Part shown: positions 1 to 8,589 of the stretch, piece by piece
Numbering within the stretch: position 1 is the stretch's first letter
Layout: each line of letters opens with the position of its first letter
Assembly: GCA_003978465.1 (NCBI GenBank)
Contig: QNZS01000050.1
Location: 1 to 42,820 of the forward strand
DNA length: 42,820 nt
From: Sulfurimonas sp.
GTDB lineage: Bacteria > Campylobacterota > Campylobacteria > Campylobacterales > Sulfurimonadaceae
Reading direction: 5' to 3'
Translations under genes and position numbers: made by a program
The notes under the pieces: model-generated
What the model was told of the DNA's origin: nothing
Seen by the model: the letters and a program-made list of their open reading frames with translations, nothing else
Databases searched by the model: none

Positions 1-27
1 CGCTTCTGTTTTTGAAATATTACTCAT
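1..27 (-). CDS. 5' end of an unidentified leftward gene (partial)
   Basis: The first 27 bases read on the minus strand as an ATG followed by eight open codons (MSNISKTEA), running off the window edge. Only a weak purine stretch (AGG about 12 bases upstream) supports this start. Nothing can be said about function from nine residues. Leucyl aminopeptidase often sits beside ychF in this phylum, but the sequence here does not show that. It could also be chance. Confidence 0.3.
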
Positions 28-56
28 TTTTAATAGCCTATTTATTTTTAAGAGAG

Positions 57-87
57 TCTATCTAAGCAAGCATATATTTTAGATAGA
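57..87. repeat. 9-bp inverted repeat in the divergent spacer
   Basis: TCTATCTAA (57-65) and TTAGATAGA (79-87) are perfect inverted copies separated by 13 AT-rich bases. They lie between the leftward start at 27 and the GGDEF remnant. There is no T-tract, so an operator is as likely as a terminator, and chance is possible in such AT-rich DNA. A related TTATCTAA/TTAGATAA pair follows glmU at 28462-28484. Confidence 0.3.
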
Positions 88-160
88 ATTTAAATTATAG
101 ATATTTATTTTTAGAAACACTTTATACAATTGTCATAGAGCTAAGACTTCTTTAAATTTA

Positions 161-469
161 ATGTCTCTGTTACAGTTCTCGCTTGATGATATTTCCATTA
201 ATCTTTTGCTCTTTCACTTTACAAAAAATAGTTTTTCTTGTATTGATAGAAATAATCTTGCACTAGAGGAGTTCAACCGTTACAAAGAAGGTTTTATTTC
301 ACTTATGATAGATATAGATTACTTCAAGAGAATCAATGATAACTTTGGACATGATATAGGTGACTATATTTTAAAAGAGGTAACAGAAATTATATCCTTA
401 CATATTTGTGAGGGCGATGAGTTAGCAAGCTTGGGTGGAGAAGAGTTTTTACTTCTACTTCATTTGTAG
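161..469 (+). pseudogene. truncated GGDEF (diguanylate cyclase) domain fragment
   Basis: Residues 45-102 match the core of a GGDEF domain: a metal-binding stretch IDIDYFKRIND, then FGHDIGD and the signature GGEEF at about residues 92-96, followed by LLLLHL and a stop. The family makes c-di-GMP from two GTP. The start of the domain (the D-x-LTGL region) is scrambled, with only NRNxLxxEEF-like residues left. The C-terminal third, including the helices after the signature, is missing. No sensor domain, membrane segment or clear ribosome site precedes it. I read it as a relic without activity. A second broken cyclase at 4896-5730 lacks exactly the core kept here, but four genes separate them. Confidence 0.75.
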
Positions 470-566
470 TAAAGGTTAATAGTAGAAATTGTGTTGTCTT
501 TAACAACTCACTCCAATTATAAGCTAAGTTCGATATAATTACAAAAATTATTCATAGAGGTACATA

Positions 567-1667
567 ATGGGATTATCAATCGGACTTGTAGGACTTCCAA
601 ACGTAGGTAAATCAACAACTTTTAATGCACTTACAAAGGCACAAAATGCAGAGGCCGCAAACTATCCGTTTTGTACTATTGAACCTAACAAGGCTGTTGT
701 TCCTGTTCCTGATAAGCGTTTAGCACAGTTAGCTAAGATTGTTAATCCTGAAAAAATTCAGTACTCTACTTTAGACTTTGTTGATATTGCAGGTCTTGTA
801 AAAGGTGCTTCTCAAGGTGAAGGTCTTGGAAATAAGTTTCTCTCTACTATTCGTGAAACAGAAGTTATACTTCAAATTGTTAGATGTTTTGATGATGAGA
901 ATATTGTACATAACGAAGGAAGTATTGACCCCATTCGTGATGTTGAGATTATCGAAGGTGAGTTAATTCTTGCTGACATCGAAGTACTTTCAAACCGTAT
1001 GGATAGACTTAAAAAACAAGCAAAAGCAGATAAGAATGCAAAGGCTGTTTTAGAGTTTGCAGAAGAACTTTTAGAGTTTTTAGCTGATGGGAACTTAGCT
1101 CGAAATTATGATAAAACAGATAGTGATGAGTATAGACAACTTGTAAATGAAGTTCGATTTTTAACAGATAAAGAAATTATGTACGGTGCGAACACTGATG
1201 AAGATGGTCTCTTAGAAGATAACGAGTATGTAAAACTTCTAAAAGCACATGCTGAGGCCAACAACTGTGAGCTTATAAAACTTTGTGCAAAAGTTGAAGA
1301 AGAGCTTATCGGTCTTGATGATGAAGAAGCACAAGAATTCTTAACAGAAATGGGTGTAGAAGAGTCAGGACTAGAGCAAATAATCCATAAAGGTTTTGGT
1401 AAACTTGGACTTATGAGCTACTTTACAGCAGGTGTACAAGAAGTTCGTGCATGGACTATAAAGAAAAACTCAACTGCACCTAGAGCGGCAGCTGCTATTC
1501 ACAATGACTTTGAAAAAGGTTTTATTCGTGCAGAAGTTATCGGATTTAATGACTTTATAGAAAATAATGGCGAAGCTGGTGCTAAAGATGCTGGTAAAAT
1601 GAGATTAGAAGGTAAAGAATACATAGTACAAGATGGTGATGTTATGCACTTTAGATTTAACGTTTAA
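567..1667 (+). CDS. ychF: redox-regulated ATPase YchF (Obg-family P-loop protein)
   Basis: This is the universally conserved YchF/OLA1 P-loop ATPase, a cytoplasmic ribosome-associated protein linked to translation and stress responses. The 366-residue length is normal for the family. Visible elements are the P-loop GLPNVGKST at residues 8-16, a switch II region DIAGLVKGASQGEGLGN, a NxxE motif (NTDE near residue 210) in place of the NKxD of true GTPases (which gives ATP preference), and a C-terminal TGS domain ending RLEGKEYIVQDGDVMHFRF. An AGAGGT ribosome site lies a few bases before the ATG. It is a single gene here; both flanks hold decayed sequence. Confidence 0.97.
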   Translation: MGLSIGLVGLPNVGKSTTFNALTKAQNAEAANYPFCTIEPNKAVVPVPDKRLAQLAKIVNPEKIQYSTLDFVDIAGLVKGASQGEGLGNKFLSTIRETEVILQIVRCFDDENIVHNEGSIDPIRDVEIIEGELILADIEVLSNRMDRLKKQAKADKNAKAVLEFAEELLEFLADGNLARNYDKTDSDEYRQLVNEVRFLTDKEIMYGANTDEDGLLEDNEYVKLLKAHAEANNCELIKLCAKVEEELIGLDDEEAQEFLTEMGVEESGLEQIIHKGFGKLGLMSYFTAGVQEVRAWTIKKNSTAPRAAAAIHNDFEKGFIRAEVIGFNDFIENNGEAGAKDAGKMRLEGKEYIVQDGDVMHFRFNV

Positions 1668-1693
1668 GGTAAAAATCTATACCCATCATATAA

Positions 1694-2058
1694 CTAACCA
1701 ACTATAGTATTGCACAAATACAGTAATCCATCATTAAAAAATACAAGAGGTTTCACTTCGAGTGCTTCCTCTTTGTACTCTAACTTTTCCAACTCTTCAC
1801 TATCTTTTACTTCAGCTATCATAACCTGTATTTTTCTGATCTTATCTTTTTTAGTGTTATATGCATTTTCACATATCCCCATAACTGGCTATAACTATAC
1901 ACTACTGAAATATTTTTTTTTACAAAACCACTTTTTAGTACTTCTTTTATAAGGGCATTACTCAAAGTTGAACTAGACATACTCTCTACAAGACCTATAA
2001 AACTATCTGCTTTTCAAATACTTTTTTATTGCTGAAGATTGATTCTATAAGTTCATTA
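1694..2058 (-). pseudogene. decayed small gene of unknown family, at least three frame breaks
   Basis: Protein-like sequence can be followed on the minus strand only by changing frame. It runs from NNELIESIFSNKKVFEKQ (about 2056-1999), to DSFIGLVESMSSSTLSNALI and KEVLKSGFVKKNISVVYSYSQL, to a last block from GICENAYNTKKDKIRKI through EALEVKPLVFFNDGLLYL to a TAG at 1694. The probable start region reads ATGAACTTATAG, where a one-base indel before the TAG would restore the frame. I do not recognise the family: it would be a soluble protein of about 120 residues with a Glu/Lys-rich helix. It lies just downstream of psd on the same strand and may once have ended that operon. Confidence 0.55.
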
Positions 2059-2078
2059 TTTCAGCTTCCTACATAATA

Positions 2079-2900
2079 CTAGTTAAGTTTTGCGATAGTT
2101 TGTGCAAACTTCACATTGTCACCGGAAGCTACATTCACATTTAACATACCTTTTTCACTGAGTATAATGATAGTAGAACCCATTTCAAAACAACCAAAGT
2201 CATCACCTTTATTGAGGTATAAATCTTTAAACTCATATGTTTGAGGTGATGAGGCAATTGCATTTGTTTGTATAAGAGGCTCAAAATTCACCTGCATAAC
2301 ACCAACATTTAAAGCACTTACAAGGATTATATAAAACTTTTTACCATTACTTGCTTCGCATAAAATAACTACTCGTTCATTTTCTATAAAAAGGTTAAGA
2401 CGTTTTTTGAGTGATGGCATATTCACAGGGTAAAATTTCCCTGGAATATGAACAGCTTTTAAGACCTTAAGATTTGTCGGTATATGATAACGGTGATAGT
2501 CTTTAGGTGCGAGGTAACAGTTTATAAAACTACCATTCTCTACTATTGCTTTTTCTTGCGCACTAAACTCAGTCCCAATAAAATCAGCACACTTATAACT
2601 CATACCCTTGATTTGCAGTGCATAATCATTTGTAATAGTTCCAGTTTCAGAAATAAGAGAGTCACATGGAGAGATAAAATCCTCACTATCAAGTGAAAAG
2701 ACTCTTTTTACTCTAAAATTTCTTGTAAAAAGTGCATTTAAACTTTTATATGTATTTGGTTTATGAAAGTCACTCATATCAAGTCCCATAAGAGATACAT
2801 AGGCCTGGTTTACTATATTTTGAAACCAAGAAGGAAATTCTTTACTTGCAAACTTACCAAAGTTTTGCGAGATTAGCGATGTTATATGTCTTTTATTCAT
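2079..2900 (-). CDS. psd: phosphatidylserine decarboxylase proenzyme
   Basis: The enzyme decarboxylates phosphatidylserine to phosphatidylethanolamine, the main inner-membrane phospholipid in this group. It self-cleaves at a serine to form its pyruvoyl cofactor. The cleavage motif GST is at residues 241-243 (S242 becomes the pyruvoyl), and the other members of the catalytic triad are visible as D80 (SPCDS) and H136 (APKDYHRYH). The 273-residue length fits the family. It is the last intact gene of a leftward thiL-truD-psd operon, 15 bases after truD. Downstream is only a decayed ORF. Confidence 0.95.
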   Translation of the reverse strand: MNKRHITSLISQNFGKFASKEFPSWFQNIVNQAYVSLMGLDMSDFHKPNTYKSLNALFTRNFRVKRVFSLDSEDFISPCDSLISETGTITNDYALQIKGMSYKCADFIGTEFSAQEKAIVENGSFINCYLAPKDYHRYHIPTNLKVLKAVHIPGKFYPVNMPSLKKRLNLFIENERVVILCEASNGKKFYIILVSALNVGVMQVNFEPLIQTNAIASSPQTYEFKDLYLNKGDDFGCFEMGSTIIILSEKGMLNVNVASGDNVKFAQTIAKLN

Positions 2901-2915
2901 TAATTATTTCTATCC

Positions 2916-3989
2916 TTAGTTTATTTTTCTTTTAGCTATTTCTTCAAGTAGTACTGTTGCGTATGAGCCTTTTGGAAGAGTAAAATTGAGTTCATACTGT
3001 GCTTCAATTGGGTTAAATCGTCCCTCTATATCCGTTGGATAAATCCAAGCAAACCTACGTGCTCCATCTGCATTTATTTCATCATCAAACTCTTTTTCTA
3101 TCTCACCAGCTAAACCCTCTGCAACTCTTACTTTTTTACCACAAAGTAATCCAGTTACAGAGATATCTCTTTCATTAAAACGACTGAAGTCATGCTCAGT
3201 CTCTTCAAATTCAAAAAGTTTACCCTTAGGGTAGTGCTCCATCAAGTCGCCATTCATAAGCTTAAAAGCATGTGATTGAGCCTTCATTCTCTCTAGTTCC
3301 TCGAGAGGTATTTCTAGTTGAGATGCAAGCTCTTTTGGCTCAAAACTACTTACAAGGGAGTTAATTTCAAGACGTTTTGAGAGCCAATTATTAAAAAGGT
3401 ATGACTGATAGGCATTTATAAGTAATTTCTTTACTCTAGGGTTACGCTCTCTTGCCTCACCTTTTGCAAGTTTTTCACCGAGTATATGGTTGTCCCCATC
3501 ATTACCAAAACGCTGATAACCAAAATAGTTTGGCATACCGTTCTTTTTAATATTTTTTAGTGCTTCATCAATTTTTATAGCACTCGTTGGATTTACTTTT
3601 TTAATCTTTATGTAAAAACGATTTCCCTTTAAATGCCCTATTCTAATCTTGTTGTTATGGTATGTTTTAGAAATGATTTTGATACCTTCAAAATTAAAAC
3701 CTTCCATAGCTTCTTCATATTTTTTATGTAAAGAGATATACTGTTTTGTCATTGCATGCTTATCTTTAAGACCTGCATAACCAATCTCTCTATTTTTTAT
3801 ACCAAGATAACGTGCGATTTGTCCTACCATCTCATTTGTAGAGAGGTTTTTCTTTCTTACTAAAAGTATAAGGTGTTCACCTTCTCCTGAAAACTCATAA
3901 ATGGGCAACTCTTCAACAACAAAATCACGGGGAGATTGTTTAAAGTGAAAGTCTATGCTTGCATGAGCAAGTGAGTAAAATCTATTCAT
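2916..3989 (-). CDS. truD: tRNA pseudouridine(13) synthase TruD
   Basis: TruD converts U13 of tRNA(Glu) to pseudouridine. The family motif GLKDKHAMTKQY at residues 73-84 carries the catalytic Asp (D76). The downstream block, including NAYQSYLFNNWLSKRL, is the region flanking the TRUD insertion domain. I chose the ATG at 3989 (MNRFYSLAH, 357 residues) because AAGGA lies about 8 bases before it. An upstream in-frame ATG at 4022 would overlap thiL and adds 11 residues without a ribosome site. It sits 11 bases after thiL and 15 before psd, so the three genes are probably co-transcribed. Confidence 0.95.
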   Translation of the reverse strand: MNRFYSLAHASIDFHFKQSPRDFVVEELPIYEFSGEGEHLILLVRKKNLSTNEMVGQIARYLGIKNREIGYAGLKDKHAMTKQYISLHKKYEEAMEGFNFEGIKIISKTYHNNKIRIGHLKGNRFYIKIKKVNPTSAIKIDEALKNIKKNGMPNYFGYQRFGNDGDNHILGEKLAKGEARERNPRVKKLLINAYQSYLFNNWLSKRLEINSLVSSFEPKELASQLEIPLEELERMKAQSHAFKLMNGDLMEHYPKGKLFEFEETEHDFSRFNERDISVTGLLCGKKVRVAEGLAGEIEKEFDDEINADGARRFAWIYPTDIEGRFNPIEAQYELNFTLPKGSYATVLLEEIAKRKIN

Positions 3990-4000
3990 AATATTTATCC

Positions 4001-4819
4001 TTAAAAATGATGTGCTTTGCATCTGTTTGTATATTTATTCCTAGAAGCATAAGCAAAAACTGTGATTGGTGTCCTTGTCTGCTGTGATCTTCGCTTAAGA
4101 GCTTTAGTGTCGCGTTTATCAAATGCTATTAACATCTCATACTCTTCACCACTACAAGCCACACTTTTAGCTATTTTTTTACTAAACTTCAGACCTATAC
4201 GGTTAAGTGATGTCATCTTGCCAAGATCACTAAAAAGACCATCCGAAATATCCATACCAGCTTTAAGAACTCTCTGTGATTTTTGAACAAACTCTTGTCT
4301 GAGTTTAATATCTATAAATTTTGACTTTTTATGAATTGTTCCATTATTAAACAACTTCTTTAACTCTTTTGCCGATTTTCCAAGAGTACCTGTATATGCT
4401 AGGGCATAACCATTTCTTACACATGAGCGTAAAAGTGGTTTATCAGTTTTAGAAATGATAGTTATAGTGATATCTAATTTTGTATTACTTATGGTATCAC
4501 CACCTATAATATCAATACCGTATTGTAAAGCAACTTTTTTAAAACCCTCTGCTAACTCTTGCATATCCTCACGACTCATACACTTTGGCATAGCTACACT
4601 TAGGAGTGCATACTTTGGTACAGCATTCATAGCAATAGCATCTGAAATATTTACAAGCATAGCTCTTTGGGCGATTTGTCCATAAGTAAGCCATTTTTTT
4701 TTGTAATGTACATTTTCAAAAAAAGCATCTTTAGAGTAGACGTACCCCTCTATAAGTGCTCCATCATCACCGATATGACGGCTAGTAAACTGTGATATAA
4801 AATAATTCTCTAAATTCAA
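4001..4819 (-). CDS. thiL: thiamine-monophosphate kinase
   Basis: ThiL phosphorylates thiamine monophosphate to thiamine diphosphate, the active cofactor. Recognisable family motifs are GDDGALIEG near residue 17, the NISDAIAMNAVPKYALLSV block (about 56-74), GGDTISNT and GMDISDGLFSDLGKM. At 272 residues it is shorter than the Escherichia coli enzyme (about 325); the missing length is at the C terminus. It heads the leftward thiL-truD-psd operon. The start is next to an AAGAAGATTAATTG stretch with a weak ribosome site, so the exact first codon is less certain. Confidence 0.93.
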   Translation of the reverse strand: MNLENYFISQFTSRHIGDDGALIEGYVYSKDAFFENVHYKKKWLTYGQIAQRAMLVNISDAIAMNAVPKYALLSVAMPKCMSREDMQELAEGFKKVALQYGIDIIGGDTISNTKLDITITIISKTDKPLLRSCVRNGYALAYTGTLGKSAKELKKLFNNGTIHKKSKFIDIKLRQEFVQKSQRVLKAGMDISDGLFSDLGKMTSLNRIGLKFSKKIAKSVACSGEEYEMLIAFDKRDTKALKRRSQQTRTPITVFAYASRNKYTNRCKAHHF

Positions 4820-4895
4820 TTAATCTTCTTTAAGCATATATTAACAACTGTCAATATAAAATAATAGGCAATTATAACATTTTTAGGAAAATATT

Positions 4896-5730
4896 ATGAA
4901 AGACTTGATGAAAAAGATATTTCTTAAATTAAATACCTATCTATTTTTATACTACTCGTCTCTTTTATTACAATCATTCTCGCGCTAGAGCAGCAATTAT
5001 CATTTGAAAAAGTAAATAATCTCAACAAACAAAAAAAGATTATCAATTCTTTAACAGCACTCAAAAAAGATGATATTGAATTTACACTTATTCAGTTTAA
5101 TGGAAAAAGTATACAACTCCACCAAGAAATTTACAATTTACAAAGTATTTACAAGTATGTTTTTAAAAACTCGAGAGAGTACCTTTCTGATTGAGATAAA
5201 CTATCAGCTTATACTGCTGTATTTCATTACTCTGTACATACTTTTAATGTAAATAATAAAGATGAAGAGACTCGTAACAGTGCACAATCAAAACTAGCAA
5301 TTACATTTGCAAATATTACGAACCATATCAATGATATGCTTATTAAAAATATAGAATATAATCAAAATAAATTAAATACTATTTAAGTTGCTACAATTAT
5401 TATATTTATTTTAATATTTCTTGCAACATTTTGGTATAGAAAAAGACTTTTTTCTATTTACAAAGATATTGAATTTTTATACCAAGTAGATAAAATAAAA
5501 TTATCATGAGATTTATACTCTTGAAGTTGATGCTATTTTAATAAGAATAAATAGAAAACAGTAACAACAGATAATCCGACTATGATGGATCTTGTAAAAG
5601 TCCCCTAGTCATAAAAGTGAATGGTGGATTTATAATTAAACCAAACAACACTAACCTAGATGAAGTATATCGTCAAGTAAAAGAGATACTTCGATAGGTA
5701 CAAACAAAATTTGGCAGACTAGGGGTATGA
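4896..5730 (+). pseudogene. decayed membrane-anchored diguanylate cyclase with GGDEF core deleted
   Basis: An ATG at 4896 with AGGAAA before it opens MKDLMKKIFLKLNTY. The frame then shifts into a membrane segment (SIFILLVSFITIILALEQQL) and a helical periplasmic domain (LQSIYKYVFKNSREYLSD). That frame is cut by TGA at 5192 and TAA at 5384. A second membrane segment (IIIFILIFLATFWYRK) and a linker IYTLEVDAILIRINRK follow, then in another frame TVTTDNPTMMDLVKV, which resembles the entry to the GGDEF domain in this lineage. The catalytic core is absent: sequence jumps to a domain-end-like stretch (GGFIIKPNNTNLDEVYRQ...). The architecture is inferred from memory of related cyclases. The gene cannot make an active enzyme. 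Confidence 0.7.
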
Positions 5731-5841
5731 CTCAGATACATGTGTAAAAATAAGTGTCTGAAATAGTAACTTTTTTTCAACTAAACCCTTTTTACACCCC
5801 CAGTTAACCTTTCATATAATTTTTTGCGATACAATCAAGCT

Positions 5842-5847
5842 TATAAT
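5842..5847 (+). promoter_or_regulatory. candidate -10 box for the sdhABE operon
   Basis: A perfect TATAAT sits 24 bases before the sdhA ATG, followed by a strong AAGGAAA ribosome site at 5861-5867. As is common in this phylum, no obvious -35 TTGACA is present at the expected spacing. The DNA upstream (5731-5841) holds no gene. Confidence 0.45.
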
Positions 5848-5871
5848 TAGTTCTAATTTTAAGGAAATTTA

Positions 5872-7584
5872 ATGAGTATTCCTATTTATACTTACGATGC
5901 TATTGTTGTTGGTGCAGGCCTTGCCGGTTGTGCAGCAGCAAGAGAGTTACAACAGGCAGGTAAAAAAGTTGCTGTTATTACAAAGCTACACCCACTAAGA
6001 AGTCATTCTGGTGCGGCACAAGGTGGAATTAATGCAGCATTTAGTGATGAAGACAGTGTTGAGCTTCACGAGTTTGATACAGTAAAAGGTTCTGACTATT
6101 TAGCAGACCAAGATGCTGTTGAATTTATGTGTTCAAATGCACCAGAAACTATTCGTTGGGTTGAAAAAATGGGTGCGGTATTTAGCCGTACTGCCGATGG
6201 AAAAATCGCACAGCGTCCTTTTGGTGGGCAGTCTTCTCCACGTGCTTGTTATGCAAAAGACAGAACAGGTCTTACACTATTACAAACTATTTATGAACAA
6301 GCAGCTCGTATTGGTGTTAAGTTTTGGGATGAGTGGTATGCAGCAGATATTATCTATAAAGATGGAAAAGTTTCAGGTATTGTTGCTTTTAATATCCGTG
6401 ACATGCAAATGGCAATTTTTAATGCTAAATCTGTAATGTTTGCAACGGGCGGGTATGCTCGTGCTTATAAAATCAACTCAAATGCTCATGCAAATACAGG
6501 TGATGGTCTTTCAATCGTTGCTCGTCATGGTCTTCCTTTAGAAGATATGGAATTTGTACAGTTCCACCCATCAGGTCTTTCAGGAAATGGTGTTCTTATC
6601 TCTGAAGCAGCTCGTGGTGAAGGTGGACAACTTATTAACTCCGAGGGTGAGCGTTTTATGGAAAGATATGCTCCAAAAGCGATGGAACTTGCATCTCGAG
6701 ATGTTGTTGCTCGTGCTATTTTAAATGAAATTAGAGAAGGTCGTGGTTGTGGTCCAAGAAAAGATGCTGTTTATTTAGATGTAACACATTTAGGAAAAGA
6801 CCTTATTATGGCAAGACTTCCTGAACTTCGTGAGTTAGCTATCACTTTCTTAGGTCTTGACATGATTAAAGAGCCTATCCTTATCTCTGCTACTGCACAC
6901 TACTCTATGGGTGGTATTCCAGTAAATATCGCTGGTAATGTTCGTTTAAATAATGATGAACTTATCGAAGGTTTTTATGCAGCTGGTGAGTGTGCTTGTG
7001 TATCTGTTCACGGTGCAAATCGTCTTGGTGCAAACTCAGTTCTTGAAGCACTTCTTTTTGGTCGTTTCGTTGGTAAAACAATGGCTGGGGAAATTGATAA
7101 AATTGAACTTCGTGTTGCTACACAAGATGATGCAACAACTGCACTTGCAGAAATAAACTGGATTTTAACTAACAACGGTTCTGAAAAAGTTCCAACTCTT
7201 AGAGAAGAGTTACAACAAAGTATGACTGCAAATGCAGGTGCCTTTAGAACAAAAGAGACTCTAGATACAGTTATCGCTAAAATTAAAGAACTTCGTGCAC
7301 GTTTTCAAAACATCCGCATCAAAGACAAGTCAAAAGTATTTAACACTGAACTTCAAGAAGCTCTTGAGTTTGGACATATGCTTGACTACTCTATGTTCAT
7401 CGTAGAGGCTGCTGTTGCGAGAAAGGAAAGCCGTGGTGCTCATTTTAGAGAAGATTTTGACATTCGTAATGATGAAGAATTTTTAAAACACACAATGGCA
7501 TATATGGATTCAGATGGTAACATCAAACTAGATTACATGGATGTTGTTTTAGGCAAACATGAGCTTAGAGCTAGAACTTACTAA
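5872..7584 (+). CDS. sdhA: SdhA/FrdA-type flavoprotein subunit of an SdhABE succinate/fumarate oxidoreductase
   Basis: This FAD-binding subunit interconverts succinate and fumarate. The Rossmann motif VVGAGLAG is at residues 12-19, and [10 protein letters not shown] at 43-52 contains the His that normally binds FAD covalently. QFHPSGL, GEGGQL and SRDVVARAI supply substrate-binding and proton-transfer residues, and [19 protein letters not shown] is the second FAD motif. The 570-residue length is normal. With sdhB and the CCG-domain gene it forms a type-E operon. Unlike the periplasmic methylmenaquinol:fumarate reductases (MfrA) of Wolinella and Campylobacter, there is no twin-arginine signal: the protein starts [14 protein letters not shown], so it should face the cytoplasm. 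A role as fumarate reductase in a reductive TCA cycle is inference. Confidence 0.95.
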   Translation: MSIPIYTYDAIVVGAGLAGCAAARELQQAGKKVAVITKLHPLRSHSGAAQGGINAAFSDEDSVELHEFDTVKGSDYLADQDAVEFMCSNAPETIRWVEKMGAVFSRTADGKIAQRPFGGQSSPRACYAKDRTGLTLLQTIYEQAARIGVKFWDEWYAADIIYKDGKVSGIVAFNIRDMQMAIFNAKSVMFATGGYARAYKINSNAHANTGDGLSIVARHGLPLEDMEFVQFHPSGLSGNGVLISEAARGEGGQLINSEGERFMERYAPKAMELASRDVVARAILNEIREGRGCGPRKDAVYLDVTHLGKDLIMARLPELRELAITFLGLDMIKEPILISATAHYSMGGIPVNIAGNVRLNNDELIEGFYAAGECACVSVHGANRLGANSVLEALLFGRFVGKTMAGEIDKIELRVATQDDATTALAEINWILTNNGSEKVPTLREELQQSMTANAGAFRTKETLDTVIAKIKELRARFQNIRIKDKSKVFNTELQEALEFGHMLDYSMFIVEAAVARKESRGAHFREDFDIRNDEEFLKHTMAYMDSDGNIKLDYMDVVLGKHELRARTY

Positions 7585-7602
7585 AAGAGGAATAGAAAAC
7601 TT

Positions 7603-8580
7603 ATGAGTACAACTACAATTAATACACAAAAAGTAAACTTCAATGTATTTCGTTTTAATGCTGATGAAGACTATCTTCCATACTATGAAAATTATTCTAT
7701 GGATGTTACTTCTGAAGAAGTTGTTTTAGACATCTTAAATAGAATCAAATGGGACCATGATGGAAGTTTTTCATATAGAAGATCTTGTCGCCACGGTATC
7801 TGTGGAACATGTGCTATCAAGGTAAATGGTCGAGTAACTCTTGCTTGTAAAGAGTCTATGACTGACATGATTGAAGTTTTCGGTAACGAGCTGACTATCG
7901 AGCCACTAAGTAAAAAGCGTGCTATTAAAGATTTAATCATTGATAAAGCTGATTTCTGGGAAAAGCATGAGCAAGTAACACCTTATCTTGATACAGAGAT
8001 TGATGAAACTCCAACAGCTGAGAATATAGTAACTCCTGCACAGGCAGAAACACTAGACGAAGCTGACTTATGTATTCAGTGTGGTGCTTGTCACTATGCT
8101 TGTCCTGTTGTTGAGATTAGTGACGAATTTATGGGTCCAGCTGCGTTTGCAGCGGCTTATAGATTTGAAGCTGATATTCGTGATGGTAATGAGTCAAGAC
8201 TTACAGATGTGAATAAAATGGGTTCAGGTGTGTGGGACTGTGTAAAATGTTTTGAGTGTGCTGATGCATGTCCAAAAGAGATTAACCCGATTGAAAAAAT
8301 TGGTAAACTACATAATATGCTTTTCCAGTCAGGTAAAGCAGAGTCAAATATCGCAACACGTCATGCTGTTGGTTTTGAGAGATCAATCAAGCGAAATGGT
8401 GTTCTTGACGAGGGTAGTTTAGTTCTTTACTCTGAGTTAGCTGGAATCGTAAAACATGTACCAGTTGCACTTAAGATGTTTAGTAAGGGTAAGATTGTTC
8501 CACCATGGGGCATTATAAAATCAGATAACCTTGATGAGATTCAAAAACTTGTAAAATCTTCATCAACTGCAAAGTTCTAG
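7603..8580 (+). CDS. sdhB: iron-sulfur subunit of SdhABE succinate/fumarate oxidoreductase
   Basis: This subunit carries electrons from the flavoprotein to the membrane-associated CCG subunit. The plant-type [2Fe-2S] ligands are C62, C67, C70 and C82 (SCRHGICGTC ... AC). The bacterial ferredoxin-like domain has C157, C160, C163 and C167 (CIQCGACHYAC) and C213, C216, C219 and C223 (CVKCFECADAC). At 325 residues it is longer than classical SdhB (about 240); the extra length is C-terminal, as in SdhABE-type enzymes. The ATG follows sdhA by 18 bases with an AGAGGA ribosome site, and sdhE follows by 9 bases. Confidence 0.95.
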   Translation: MSTTTINTQKVNFNVFRFNADEDYLPYYENYSMDVTSEEVVLDILNRIKWDHDGSFSYRRSCRHGICGTCAIKVNGRVTLACKESMTDMIEVFGNELTIEPLSKKRAIKDLIIDKADFWEKHEQVTPYLDTEIDETPTAENIVTPAQAETLDEADLCIQCGACHYACPVVEISDEFMGPAAFAAAYRFEADIRDGNESRLTDVNKMGSGVWDCVKCFECADACPKEINPIEKIGKLHNMLFQSGKAESNIATRHAVGFERSIKRNGVLDEGSLVLYSELAGIVKHVPVALKMFSKGKIVPPWGIIKSDNLDEIQKLVKSSSTAKF

Positions 8581-8589
8581 GAGTAGATA

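Noticed and set aside
1710..1952. 80-codon plus-strand frame opposite the psd-linked relic
   Set aside because: It is the reverse image of the decayed minus-strand gene, hydrophobic by composition only.
3990..4022. Earlier start for truD
   Set aside because: The 11 added residues overlap thiL and lack a ribosome site; the ATG at 3989 has AAGGA.
5070..5252. 60-codon plus-strand frame inside the broken diguanylate cyclase
   Set aside because: It is out of frame with the legible sensor-domain sequence.
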